This document shows, in pieces, positions 13,253 through 22,800 of a stretch of DNA of 64,000 nucleotides. The stretch is from assembly GCA_011033025.1 (NCBI GenBank), contig WFMF01000064.1, forward strand, positions 62,001 through 126,000, read 5' to 3'. Source of the DNA: Beroe forskalii (Eukaryota > Ctenophora > Nuda > Beroida > Beroidae). A program made the position numbers and the translations under genes. Within the stretch, counting starts at the first letter, position 1. Each line of letters opens with the position of its first letter. The notes beneath the pieces were generated by a model, which was not told the origin of the DNA, ran no database searches, and saw only the letters and a list, made by a program, of their open reading frames with translations.

Positions 13253-14961
13253 GGGGGGGGCCAACCCCCTCAATTTTGGTGGATATAGAAAATCGCCAAT
13301 AGGGGTTTAATTTTGGGGGGGTTTTGGGGGGGTTTTAGGGGGTTTTGGGGGCTTAATTCTTAGTGCAAAAATGGGCATTTTTTCTCAAATGGTACCTTTT
13401 TTTGTTCCTGATTTTTTGCACCATTTCAAAATGGTACCATTTTTGTTCGTGATTTTTGGCGATTTTTATAAATGGTACCATTTTTGTTTCCGGTTTTGGT
13501 ACCATTTTGTTTATAATTTTGGAACTTTTATGAAATGGTACCATTTTTGTTTCTGATTTTCAGCATCTCTTTCAAATGGTACCGTTTTGTTTCTGATTTT
13601 TAACACCCTTTCAAAATGGTACCATTTTTGTTCCTGATTTTTGCACCATTTCAAAATGGTACCATTTTTGGTCGCGATTTTTATAAATGGTACCATTTTT
13701 GTTTCCGGTTTTTGGTACCATTTTTGTTTATAATTTTTGGAACTTTTATGAAATGGTACCATTTTTGTTTCTGATTTTCAGCATCTCTTTCAAATGGTAC
13801 CGTTTTGTTTCTGATTTTTTACATCCTTTCAAAATGGTACCATTTTTGTTCCTCATTTTTTGCACCATTTCAAAATGGTACCATTTTTGTTCGTGATTTT
13901 TGGCGATTTTTAGAAATGGTACCATTTTTGTTTCCGGTTTTTGGTACCATTTTTGTTTATAATTTTTGGAACTTTTATGAAATGGTACCATTTTTGTTTC
14001 TGATTTTCAGCATCTTTTTCAAATGGTACCATTTTGTTTCTGATTTTTAACACCCTTTCAAAATGGTACCATTTTTTGTTCCTGATTTTTGCACCATTTC
14101 AAAATGGTACCATTTTTGGTGGTGATTTTTGGCGATTTTTAGAAATGGTACCATTTTTGTTTCCGGTTTTTGGTACCATTTTTGTTAATAATTTTTGGAA
14201 CTTTTATGAAATGGCACCATTTTTGTTTCTGATTTTCAGCATATTTTTCAAATGGTACCATTTTGTTTCTGATTTTTAACATCCTTTCAAAATGGTACCG
14301 TTTTTGTTTCTGATTTTTGCACCATTTCAAAATGGTACCATTTTTGGTGGTGATTTTTGGCGATTTTTAGAAATGGTACCATTTTTGTTTCCGGTTTTGG
14401 TACCATTTTTGTTTATAATTTTTGGGTTTTATGAAATGGTACCATTTTTGTTTCTTTTTCAGCATATTTTTCAAATGGTGCCATTTTGTTTCTGATTTGT
14501 AACATCCTTTCAAAATGGTACCGTTTTTGTTCAGGTATTCAGCCCCTTTTTAAATGGTAACAATTTTGTTTTTGATTTTTGGCATCATTTTCAATTGGTA
14601 CCTTTTTCGTTTCTGATTTTTCAGAAGTACCTTTCTAAATTGGTACCAATTTTTTGTCCGATTTTTTGCGCCTTTTCGAAATGGTACCTTTTTAATCGTG
14701 TTTTTTGGCAACTTTTTCAAATGGTACTTTTTTGTTTCTTCATTTTGGTGCTTTTTTGAATCATACTAGAATAATTTCTGCTGTCGATAGGGGTTTAATT
14801 TTGGGGGTTTAATTTTTGCTGTCGATAGGGGGTTTAATTTTTTAATTTTTGCTGTCGATAGGGGTTTAATTTTGGGGGTTAAATTTAACCCCCTGGTGGA
14901 TATAACAAATTTCCAATAGGGGGCTTAATTTTGGGGGGTTTTGGGGGGTTGGCCCCCCCCC
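13253..14961. mobile_element. 1.7-kb element of palindromic GGTACC repeats with G-run termini
   Basis: The element is bounded by a 7-bp direct repeat TGGAATG (13246-13252 and 14962-14968) and by inverted termini of a long G run followed by CCAACCCCC. Inside are over 20 copies of an AAATGGTACCATTT palindrome separated by T-rich spacers. They form a higher-order repeat of about 230 bp: the GCACCATTTC junction recurs near 13416, 13647, 13862, 14092 and 14319. Flanks contain repeated GATAGGGGTTTAATTTTGG segments. There is no transposase, so it is probably non-autonomous. Related G-run/CAACCC sequence occurs near 45825 and 57595. Confidence 0.7.
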
Positions 14962-14968
14962 TGGAATG

Positions 14969-15927
14969 CAGGAAGCATTCCTCCGTGTCCACTTAGTGCG
15001 GGTAACAGTGGTTATGTGGTGTATTGGAGACACCAGCTGCTTCTTCTGTCGCTTGTCAAGGACACATCTCTCAATAAATAGTGGTGTGAGGGCTTACATC
15101 TTGTTAGAAACAGGTGTCACGAACCAACAAGTAAACACTATTCAGGTGTCAGGGACTCATGCTCACAGGGAACACATTTAGGATTTGGGGGATCTCCTGA
15201 TCTAGCACATCCTGTTCAATCATGCGTGTTTACTTGTGTAAATCAATACTCCGTGTATGTTTGTATACGCTGTTAAGCTCGTATGTTGACTGTTGTATAC
15301 ATCATGTACAATGTACATTGTTTAACCTTGTGTGTCAGTGTCGACAGTCTGTAATTGAGTATTTGCCGCCAGTATCAAAGTATCAACTTCACACTGCGTA
15401 TCAAGTGCTGTAGTATGTTGTGAAACAAGATATTCTGTTGCATTTTGGAACTAGTAGAGCACACTTATGACTCCAGGTGTATTGATCTAATTTGGTGAGC
15501 TGGCGGTCAATTGTAACTTGGTAAGTGTATTACTGGGAGAAATGGTAATTAGGCAGCCAAGAGAAACATTTTAATTCGATTGGTGTTCCGTTATCTCCTT
15601 AAGAAGTAGGAAATAGAAAGGCGGCGTTTAGTGGAAGGTGTTCCCTCTGAAGCAACAGCGTGACATCATGTCATTGGAATTGGTCTGGGATCCGGCCCAT
15701 TACGTCACAATGTGAACAGATGGAGCCACCTGAGCGCACGCGCGGACACAATATCTCTTTATGTATTGGCGCTAATTGTCTTTCAAAATTTGCATTGCGC
15801 GCGCGTTCATAGTGCGCGCGTCGTTTAATTGTCACGTCCGTCCGGCGGTATGTACGTTCGTAAGGTCGATCCGACGGACACGGATGCGATCGATCCGGCC
15901 GTCTGTGTTCCGCCGTCCGCTCTCTGT
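14969..15927. other. Unassigned spacer, CpG-rich at its right end
   Basis: No gene recognised. From about 15770 to 15910 the sequence turns rich in CG dinucleotides with CGCGCG runs and CGGACGG-type motifs, unlike the surrounding AT-rich DNA, just before block B begins. Confidence 0.4.
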
Positions 15928-16436
15928 TTGGCTAGTCTAGATTGAACAGCAACAACCTTACAGTGCATGTGGTGTAGTGGATTAGATCCATATCATGGTG
16001 TTTCTCCTGGTGGCCGGTTCCTCCGCCCCGTTGGGCACAGAATTGATAGCTTGAATATGAATTTATACTCTATTATTACTATATCGTGGCCTCTATTCCC
16101 TTCGATTTTGTTGTTCATTGATTATTCTAGATGTATTCACTTTATCCGTTTGTCATGTAAATACGTTCTCTTGGCGTGAGCTGCCCGCCATGCTCTGGCG
16201 CGAGAAGCAGCAGCACTATGTGATCCGGTGATAAGGTGGGCTTATGGCCGTATGGCCCCCCGCCAGGCTGTAGTGTGATGGTGGGAGAATCTGTTTAGAT
16301 TCATGTCATCTACCGCCCGCCTTAAGTGTGGCAGCCCCACACCAGTAAGGTGATGTCCGGTCCCTCTCCCTTTACATACCTTGAGTCGGTGTGTATAGGA
16401 GGGTCACTTCTGACAAGGGGAGTTGTAATAACATGA

Positions 16437-19217
16437 CTTAAACGAAGCAATAAGTATTATCATAAAAATCTTGCGAAGTGGTTAGGCATCAATAACGTAA
16501 CTTCTTCCCATTTCTTAGCTTGTAATAGTAAGGGATGTCTAACCTGCAAGTCCTTTGTCACTAGTAAAACCTTTCATAGTAGTACGTTTAATAATAAGTT
16601 TATATTCTGTCATGATAGTCTTAATATTTCCTGCAAAAATAGCAATGTTATCTATCTTATTACCTGTTCCACTTGTCAAAAACAGTACGTTGGTGAGACC
16701 AGTCAGCCACTTCACAAGCGTATGAATGGTCACAGATCAGGTGTGAAGAATAATGCCTCCACATTTATCTATGAGCATTTTAACCTTCCCGGTCATTGCT
16801 TCTGTGAAGCAACTATCCAGATCATTGATTACGTCGATAAGGACCTTTCAACCGACGTGAAGAATGACCTGTGTAGTTTGGAGGACTACTGGATTGACAA
16901 GTTGGGTACAGCATATCCCTTAGGCCTTAATGATAAAAAGAAGGGATATGGCAGTATATCGCAAGGTATTACTGTCAACTATTTTAATGGTTTCATAAAA
17001 CGTTATAAACGTGGCAGAGGCAGTAAGAGAGCCTCTTGTAAGAGTAGGAGTAAAGAAGAGGTTGCAGATAATCTCGTTCTTTTCAAAGAGTCTATTACTA
17101 ATTTTGATCATTCCTTATTTAAAACTCTGAGATCATATTCCTTAACAGATTTAGACACCTTATTTAATTTGGCTAGTATTAATTCTGGAATTTTGTACAA
17201 TATTTGTAATTCATTTTGTAGGACATTCTCACCGAAATTCAAAGTGAATGAGGCTGAGAAGATAAAGGAACGTGAACATCTAGTTATTTCATTCAATAGT
17301 AAATTTATGGATAATTTAAAATTTCAATCCATTTTCGCAGATAAATCTGTCGTCCAGCTCCTTCCTCCTTCTCTACAAGAGAAGTCTCCTCTACGCGTTT
17401 ACTATCGATATAGTAAACCTCTTAGTTTATCCGTTTGTAATTACAGCAAATTTCTTAAAAATCTTACCATTCCTGATGTTCGAGCAATTCTAAATTCTCA
17501 ATGTAACTGTAATTTATCATCTTATAATTATGAGCCACTAGGGCATATTGTTACTGGTGACTTGAGTATTGCCAATGATCCAGATTTAAGAAATATTTTA
17601 TCTTTCGGTAGTAAATTTAGAATTCCTTGTCATCAGTCTGTATCAGACATTAAAGCTAGTATTGACGATGATTTGACAAGCTTTATCAAGAGCAAAAGTA
17701 AGAAGTACCACTTGAAGAACGCTGCTTTTGATTCTTGGTATAGCAGAGTGTCGGATATCGTTAATAATAGACTAAGATTTTATGAAGACAACCATCCACA
17801 TGTCTTTGACCAAACTGAAGACAATGTCCTTGAGAGAGAGGGTGTCAAGGAAGAACTTAAACGTCTTCAGAAGTTTTATATCATTTGTACTATTGATAAA
17901 GCATCTAACAACTTCGCTTTTATCTGTAAGAAGTTCTATGTTATAACTCTTCTCAAAGAGCTTGGTTTTGACACTGATACACTAGAATGTACGGGTAACA
18001 AAACCTACTCTCCTCTCCCAAACGACCCTGACTTCTATGTCGAACAAATCGCCTCGACACTACGAGACAAGTACTCCATCACCATCGACGACCAAAACAT
18101 GTGTCTACCACGGCTGTTCTGGAATCCTAAACTCCACAAGAACCCATACAAAGCACGCTTCATAGCTGGGGCGAGAAGCTGTGCTACTAAACAGCTGAAC
18201 ATCCTTGTTAATTGTAGTCTTAAACTCCTGCGAGAATACTTCAAGAAGTATTGTCAGACAATATACAATAACAGTGGTGTCAATGTGTTCTGGAGCATAG
18301 ATTCTTCTGCACAGTTTCTTGAGTCACTGCAGGGCAGTGAAGTATTTAATCTCCAAATATATGACTTTACTACTTTATATACCAATTTAGACCTTAAAGA
18401 AGTTGATGATATGATTGGAGAAGTTATAGATCTTATCTTTTCGGAAAGAAACAAGTATATCAATATTTGTAAATACGATACAAATAAGTGTTTCTTCGCA
18501 AAGAAGATCTATGACGGCTACCATAGTTTTGATAGAGATCAGCTCAAAGAAGCTGTACACTTTATCATCTATCACACATATATAGTTTTCGCAGGTAAAG
18601 TTTTTATCCAAGTCTTAGGAATCCCCATGGGTGGAAATTCCAGTTCCCCCATCGCGGATCTCACTCTCGCTAAACGAGAGTTTAACTTCATGATTAATCT
18701 TTTAAAATCTAAAAAGTTCTCCCTAGCTAAGATTCTTTCTAAAACACGACGCTACGTCGATGATCTTATTACCACTAATTATCTCAACTTTGAATCTCTC
18801 ATCAAACAAATCTATCATCCTTCTCTTGAAATGGAGAGGTCAGGTAATGACAACAAGAACGTGAATTACCTGGACCTCAACATTTCTATCCAACCAAGCA
18901 AGGTTATTGTGTCTGTATATAACAAGACCGACGACTTTAATTTCTCTGTAGTTTCCTTAACATTTCCACAGAGTAATATCCCTCTAGAAGTAGGCCATAA
19001 TGTATTCTACAGTCAAATCCTTAGGTATGCTAACATTTGTACTGAATTTGAAACTTTCCTTTTCAATCTCAAAAAAGTTTTCCAAAAACTGATTGAAAGA
19101 GGATATAGTAACTCCAATCTTGTAGACATTATTAAACGTTGCCTTAATAAGAATAGCTTAGTTTTTCAAAAATATGCAATTTTAGATAACAGTACAATTT
19201 TAGATCAATTTGTTTAG
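16437..19217 (+). CDS. Naiad-type Penelope-like element protein (N-terminal GIY-YIG, reverse transcriptase)
   Basis: One open frame of 926 codons ends at TAG 19215-19217. Near the N-terminus are Cys motifs (GCLTCKSF, TCSTCQ) and a GIY-YIG endonuclease core, NVIYLI then QYVGET with LHKRMNGH, encoded at about 16640-16740. The reverse transcriptase follows: WNPKLHK and RFIAGA, TTLYTNL, GIPMGGNSSSP, the catalytic YVDD at 18753-18764, and VNYLDLNIS. Canonical Penelope proteins have GIY-YIG after the RT; the permuted order here is that of the Naiad clade. Such proteins copy their RNA by target-primed reverse transcription. The first ATG is at 16722, inside the GIY-YIG, so it cannot be the true start. 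The frame is open back to a TGA at 16434, beyond which it remains open with an ATG at 16353. No frameshift was seen in the frame, so it may be recent. Confidence 0.9.
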   Translation, partial: LKRSNKYYHKNLAKWLGINNVTSSHFLACNSKGCLTCKSFVTSKTFHSSTFNNKFIFCHDSLNISCKNSNVIYLITCSTCQKQYVGETSQPLHKRMNGHRSGVKNNASTFIYEHFNLPGHCFCEATIQIIDYVDKDLSTDVKNDLCSLEDYWIDKLGTAYPLGLNDKKKGYGSISQGITVNYFNGFIKRYKRGRGSKRASCKSRSKEEVADNLVLFKESITNFDHSLFKTLRSYSLTDLDTLFNLASINSGILYNICNSFCRTFSPKFKVNEAEKIKEREHLVISFNSKFMDNLKFQSIFADKSVVQLLPPSLQEKSPLRVYYRYSKPLSLSVCNYSKFLKNLTIPDVRAILNSQCNCNLSSYNYEPLGHIVTGDLSIANDPDLRNILSFGSKFRIPCHQSVSDIKASIDDDLTSFIKSKSKKYHLKNAAFDSWYSRVSDIVNNRLRFYEDNHPHVFDQTEDNVLEREGVKEELKRLQKFYIICTIDKASNNFAFICKKFYVITLLKELGFDTDTLECTGNKTYSPLPNDPDFYVEQIASTLRDKYSITIDDQNMCLPRLFWNPKLHKNPYKARFIAGARSCATKQLNILVNCSLKLLREYFKKYCQTIYNNSGVNVFWSIDSSAQFLESLQGSEVFNLQIYDFTTLYTNLDLKEVDDMIGEVIDLIFSERNKYINICKYDTNKCFFAKKIYDGYHSFDRDQLKEAVHFIIYHTYIVFAGKVFIQVLGIPMGGNSSSPIADLTLAKREFNFMINLLKSKKFSLAKILSKTRRYVDDLITTNYLNFESLIKQIYHPSLEMERSGNDNKNVNYLDLNISIQPSKVIVSVYNKTDDFNFSVVSLTFPQSNIPLEVGHNVFYSQILRYANICTEFETFLFNLKKVFQKLIERGYSNSNLVDIIKRCLNKNSLVFQKYAILDNSTILDQFV

Positions 19218-19499
19218 GTATTCATGGCCACGAGGTTCTTCACATTCTGTACTGGTTAGTCGTGCAGCTTGTTGCTGACCTCAAATAACTTGCTGTATAA
19301 TTAGCCTGGGACTAAATGTGGGGCTGGACAGGCAGATGCCTGCAACCTCCCTTTTATTTCAACGTTCAAATTCAGGTTTTGATAGCTTTATATTGAGATA
19401 TCCCACACGATTATAACAGTCATTGATCTTTCACCTCTACTGAACTCTTTCTTTTTTCTACCCCTTCCCTCTAAACTGTGTTGCTCAGGAATCCGGAGT

Positions 19500-19630
19500 C
19501 CTGGGTGGCCCAGCCTTGCAGTTGTAAGCTGTGAGGGGTACGTGGGCCGAAACCCCTCCGTTTCCCTTTGTCACCTGCTGATGGGACACCTACATCGCAG
19601 ATGGCAGGGAAGCCTTACAACTGTAGGGTA
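19500..19630 (+). other. Structured 3' region of the Naiad element
   Basis: CAGTTGTAAG near 19527 is complementary to CTTACAACTG near 19613. Inside, GAGGGGT pairs with ACCCCTC, and GGCCC with the GGGCC of GGGCCGAAAC. CTGATG occurs twice. Penelope-like elements often carry hammerhead ribozymes, but a complete CUGAUGA/GAAA core is not evident here. Confidence 0.3.
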
Positions 19631-19870
19631 ACCGCTGATGATTCACAGTTTAGTCTCTTCCGCCTCTCATGTCAATCCTTGAATTAGAAAATCGATATGC
19701 AGTATTTTGTTTAGCTAACAATTAAACCGTCATAGTAAAAGAAGTCACCTCTGTTTATTGTTAAATGTCTGTTTGTCGGTGAAAATAATAACTTGCTAGT
19801 CTATTAGAAATAAATGATTCATGAACTGTAACTGCCACAATATCATCAAATTAACCGCACATCTTTTCAG

Positions 19871-22800
19871 GCCGGACATGGACATACAGTTCAAGTGTTA
19901 TCACTTCAGTGACAAGTTGATGAATACAAACTGGCCAAACCACGTTTCTGTCATGATAAACAATGTCAGCGTGCCCATACCAGTGGTTAGTGTGTATACA
20001 TCAGCTGTTCTTTTCTATGATGAGATTTAGCCCTGTGTTCGCATATATTTGCATATTATGCTGCATTTTGGGGCTATTATTGTCATTTATACTTTAAGTG
20101 TTTAGTTTATGTGGAGTTAAGCTGAGATAACAGCACCTATTCAGCATACATCAAGGTGCTTTAATCGCGTGCTGTAACAATGCTCTTTCGGTTTCTTTAG
20201 AAGAACAGGCACACCTTTATTCGCAGTTCATACACTGTGATTAAATATTGTGTCACCATATCAGTAAAAAACGAGTGCTCTCAAACGCCCCATAAAATAG
20301 GATTCCAATCCCTCGCTAACTCAATAACAAAATAATAACACTCCACCAGACGACGAACATGCAGAACCAGGCGACCCACCAACCCATGTTCATCAAGCGG
20401 TTCTGTAACCCTGGCCGGAACGTGATCTCCATCACTGTGAGACAGTGTTGCTGCTCGCACCTATTCACCCTCCAGTTCGTCAACAGACCGTCCGTACGCA
20501 GCATTCTCGAGAGTAAGTATCCTTAGCAGTTCGTTCTTAGAAATTGGGATGTGTTTTTGAGGATTGTAGGACTATATAGCTAAATTTTTCTGTAGGTTTA
20601 GCTATAAAGTCCTAGCTCTAGCTATTTAGTCCGTTAGCTGAAAAGTCCGAACTGCGGACGATATAGCTAAATCTGACCTTACTGTTCCTCGGTATAGGTA
20701 ATGTGTTTCTCGGTATGGGTATAATGCTCTACGCTTTGCCATAGTGGATCAAACCGTACGATTCCACCTAATCAGAGCACATGATCGCATGTCGGTGTAG
20801 CGAGTCACAGCTGTCAACAAGATGACCACTGCTGCCGACAACTGCGCACTGTGGCTAAGCGCATAGTGGGGCAGCGCGAAGAGACGCTTCAAGATCACTC
20901 ACATTGGGCGTACTTGTCGCTTGTTTTATTTTGGATTAGATTCTGACTTGGCTGTGCTGCAATGTGCGCAGTTGTCGTTTTCAGCATCTGAAATGCTCAC
21001 TCAGCTCAAATCATTGACAGGCCACCCTGTTAGACCGTGGGAAATAGATTCTTATGTGCGCACTTGTCGGTAGGCCGACCACTGTATCTAGTGTCGCAGT
21101 GATACTATATATCACCTGATCAGAGAACATCAATGTATCGTAGCAATACGAATTATGATGTGGCACCTGATCAGAGAATATTAATTTGTGTACGTCGTAT
21201 CACGTCGCCCCATTCAGGGCCCCATCATAACCCGGCAGACTCAGGTACGCAGCGGAGTGTACCACTTCTACCCCGTTGAAGGATCTTTGGTCCACCATGA
21301 TCTCATGATGGTATCAGGAGCGAAGTTCCTCAGGGCACCCAGGGCTGTCCGCCCTCTAACTATCTTGACTTCTTCGTTGCTGTACATTGGTAGCGAACAA
21401 TTAATGAATTTGATAGTTGGATCCTGCAAAGAGGCAATGCTTATACTATCAGATCGTTTTGTCAGGTGCCGAGATCATGGCAATCAAGTCATAAGATTCT
21501 CCCCATGGTGCCAAGTTCATTTGCAGTCAAGTCTTAATATTCTTCTCATGGGCTCGGTAGTCCTGATGAGTCCCGGAATTCTAATGAGGTCAGCTAACAA
21601 GCAGAATCTCTGATTAGAGGCATCTGTCGTAATGGGAGTAAAATTGTCCCCTAACTGCAACCGTGCCTTAGAATGTGCCGCAGAGTCCACCCTAAAATCA
21701 AAACTGGAAAGTGTGCCCGAGAGTCCTGTGCCGTAGTGTCTTGGACCATAGGGCCCTGTGCTCTGCAGTCCTCTGCCGTAGTGTCCGAATCCCGTTTAAC
21801 TTAATAACCCTTATAAATTGAATGGGGAGGAGGAACAGCTATGATACAGATTTAGCTAAATAGTCCGAATCGAGGACTATATAGCTAAACACCTAAACTG
21901 ATAGGGGAAGAGGGGCAGCTAGGAAGATTTAGCTAAATAGTCCGAACTGCGGACGATATAGCTAAATCAAAATTCAGCTATTTTGACCGGTTTAGCTATA
22001 AAGTCCGTTAGCTATAAAGTCCGCCTACCGTTTTTGATTTTATCTTATTCTTTTTCCTTTTTCTGCAACTGATGAAACAATGTTGTTGTATTTACTTGCA
22101 AGGCCATACAAAGCCGAATGGTGCTCCGGTAACTCTCTCCTCTAACGAATCCCATCACCACTCTCAGAACCCTTTGTTCCCCTTCCCTAACTCGCCACTC
22201 TCAGGTATCAGTAAACAGAACCTCCTGAAGAGCGAGGACAGTGCGGCTAAGATAAAGCGTAACTTTGCGGCTAACGGGATGAGTGGCACCGGTGGCGGGG
22301 GCTCGGAGGACAGCATCGAGCAGACGGCTATTACTGTGTCCCTGAAGTGCCCCATCACTCAGCAAGCCATCAGACTGCCAGCCAGGGGCAGGGATTGTAA
22401 GCACATCCAGTGCTTCGACTTGGAGAACTTCCTGACCATGAACTCGCGCAAAGAGTCCTGGAGTTGCCCTGTTTGCAAGTATGTGTTAACGTTCAGATCA
22501 CATCTTCATATACTGCATTCCCCGTGTTTTGTTGTATTAGCAGTAGATTTTCCCTATTCGGTCTGTATCTAGGTGTCTTTCCGATACTAACTCTCAAACC
22601 CCCAGGAAACCAGCTCCCATCCGCAACCTGGAAGTAGATCAGTTGATCTGGGGCATCATCACTGAGAAGCCGAAGTGTGACGAAGTGGTGATCACCCCTA
22701 ACGCCAAGTGGAGTCCGGTGACCCCGCCCGCAGAGGTGAAGAAGGAGCCGGAGGAGGGGGTCCCTGTTAAGAGGAGCAGGACAGACGACTACCAGATCCG

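Larger units (their letters stand above)
15982..19714 (+). mobile_element. Naiad-type Penelope-like retroelement insertion
   Basis: Copy A and copy B agree before about 15981 and again from AACAATTAAACCG (358 in A, 19715 in B). Between them B carries about 3.7 kb containing one long reverse transcriptase frame, while A carries an unrelated 300 bp. The 5' leader (16000-16430) is GC-richer than its surroundings. The 3' region has stem-forming sequence (19500-19630). No clear long terminal repeat was seen, so the ends are approximate. Confidence 0.75.

Noticed and set aside
13371-14495. Open frames on both strands rich in MVPF/KWYHF-type peptides
   Set aside because: They are translations of the palindromic GGTACC array; both strands read alike because the unit is palindromic.
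21541-21600. CTGATGAGTCC resembling a hammerhead core
   Set aside because: The required GAAAC and cleavage-site GUC with closing helices are not in the right order; chance match inside the 20561-22029 element.
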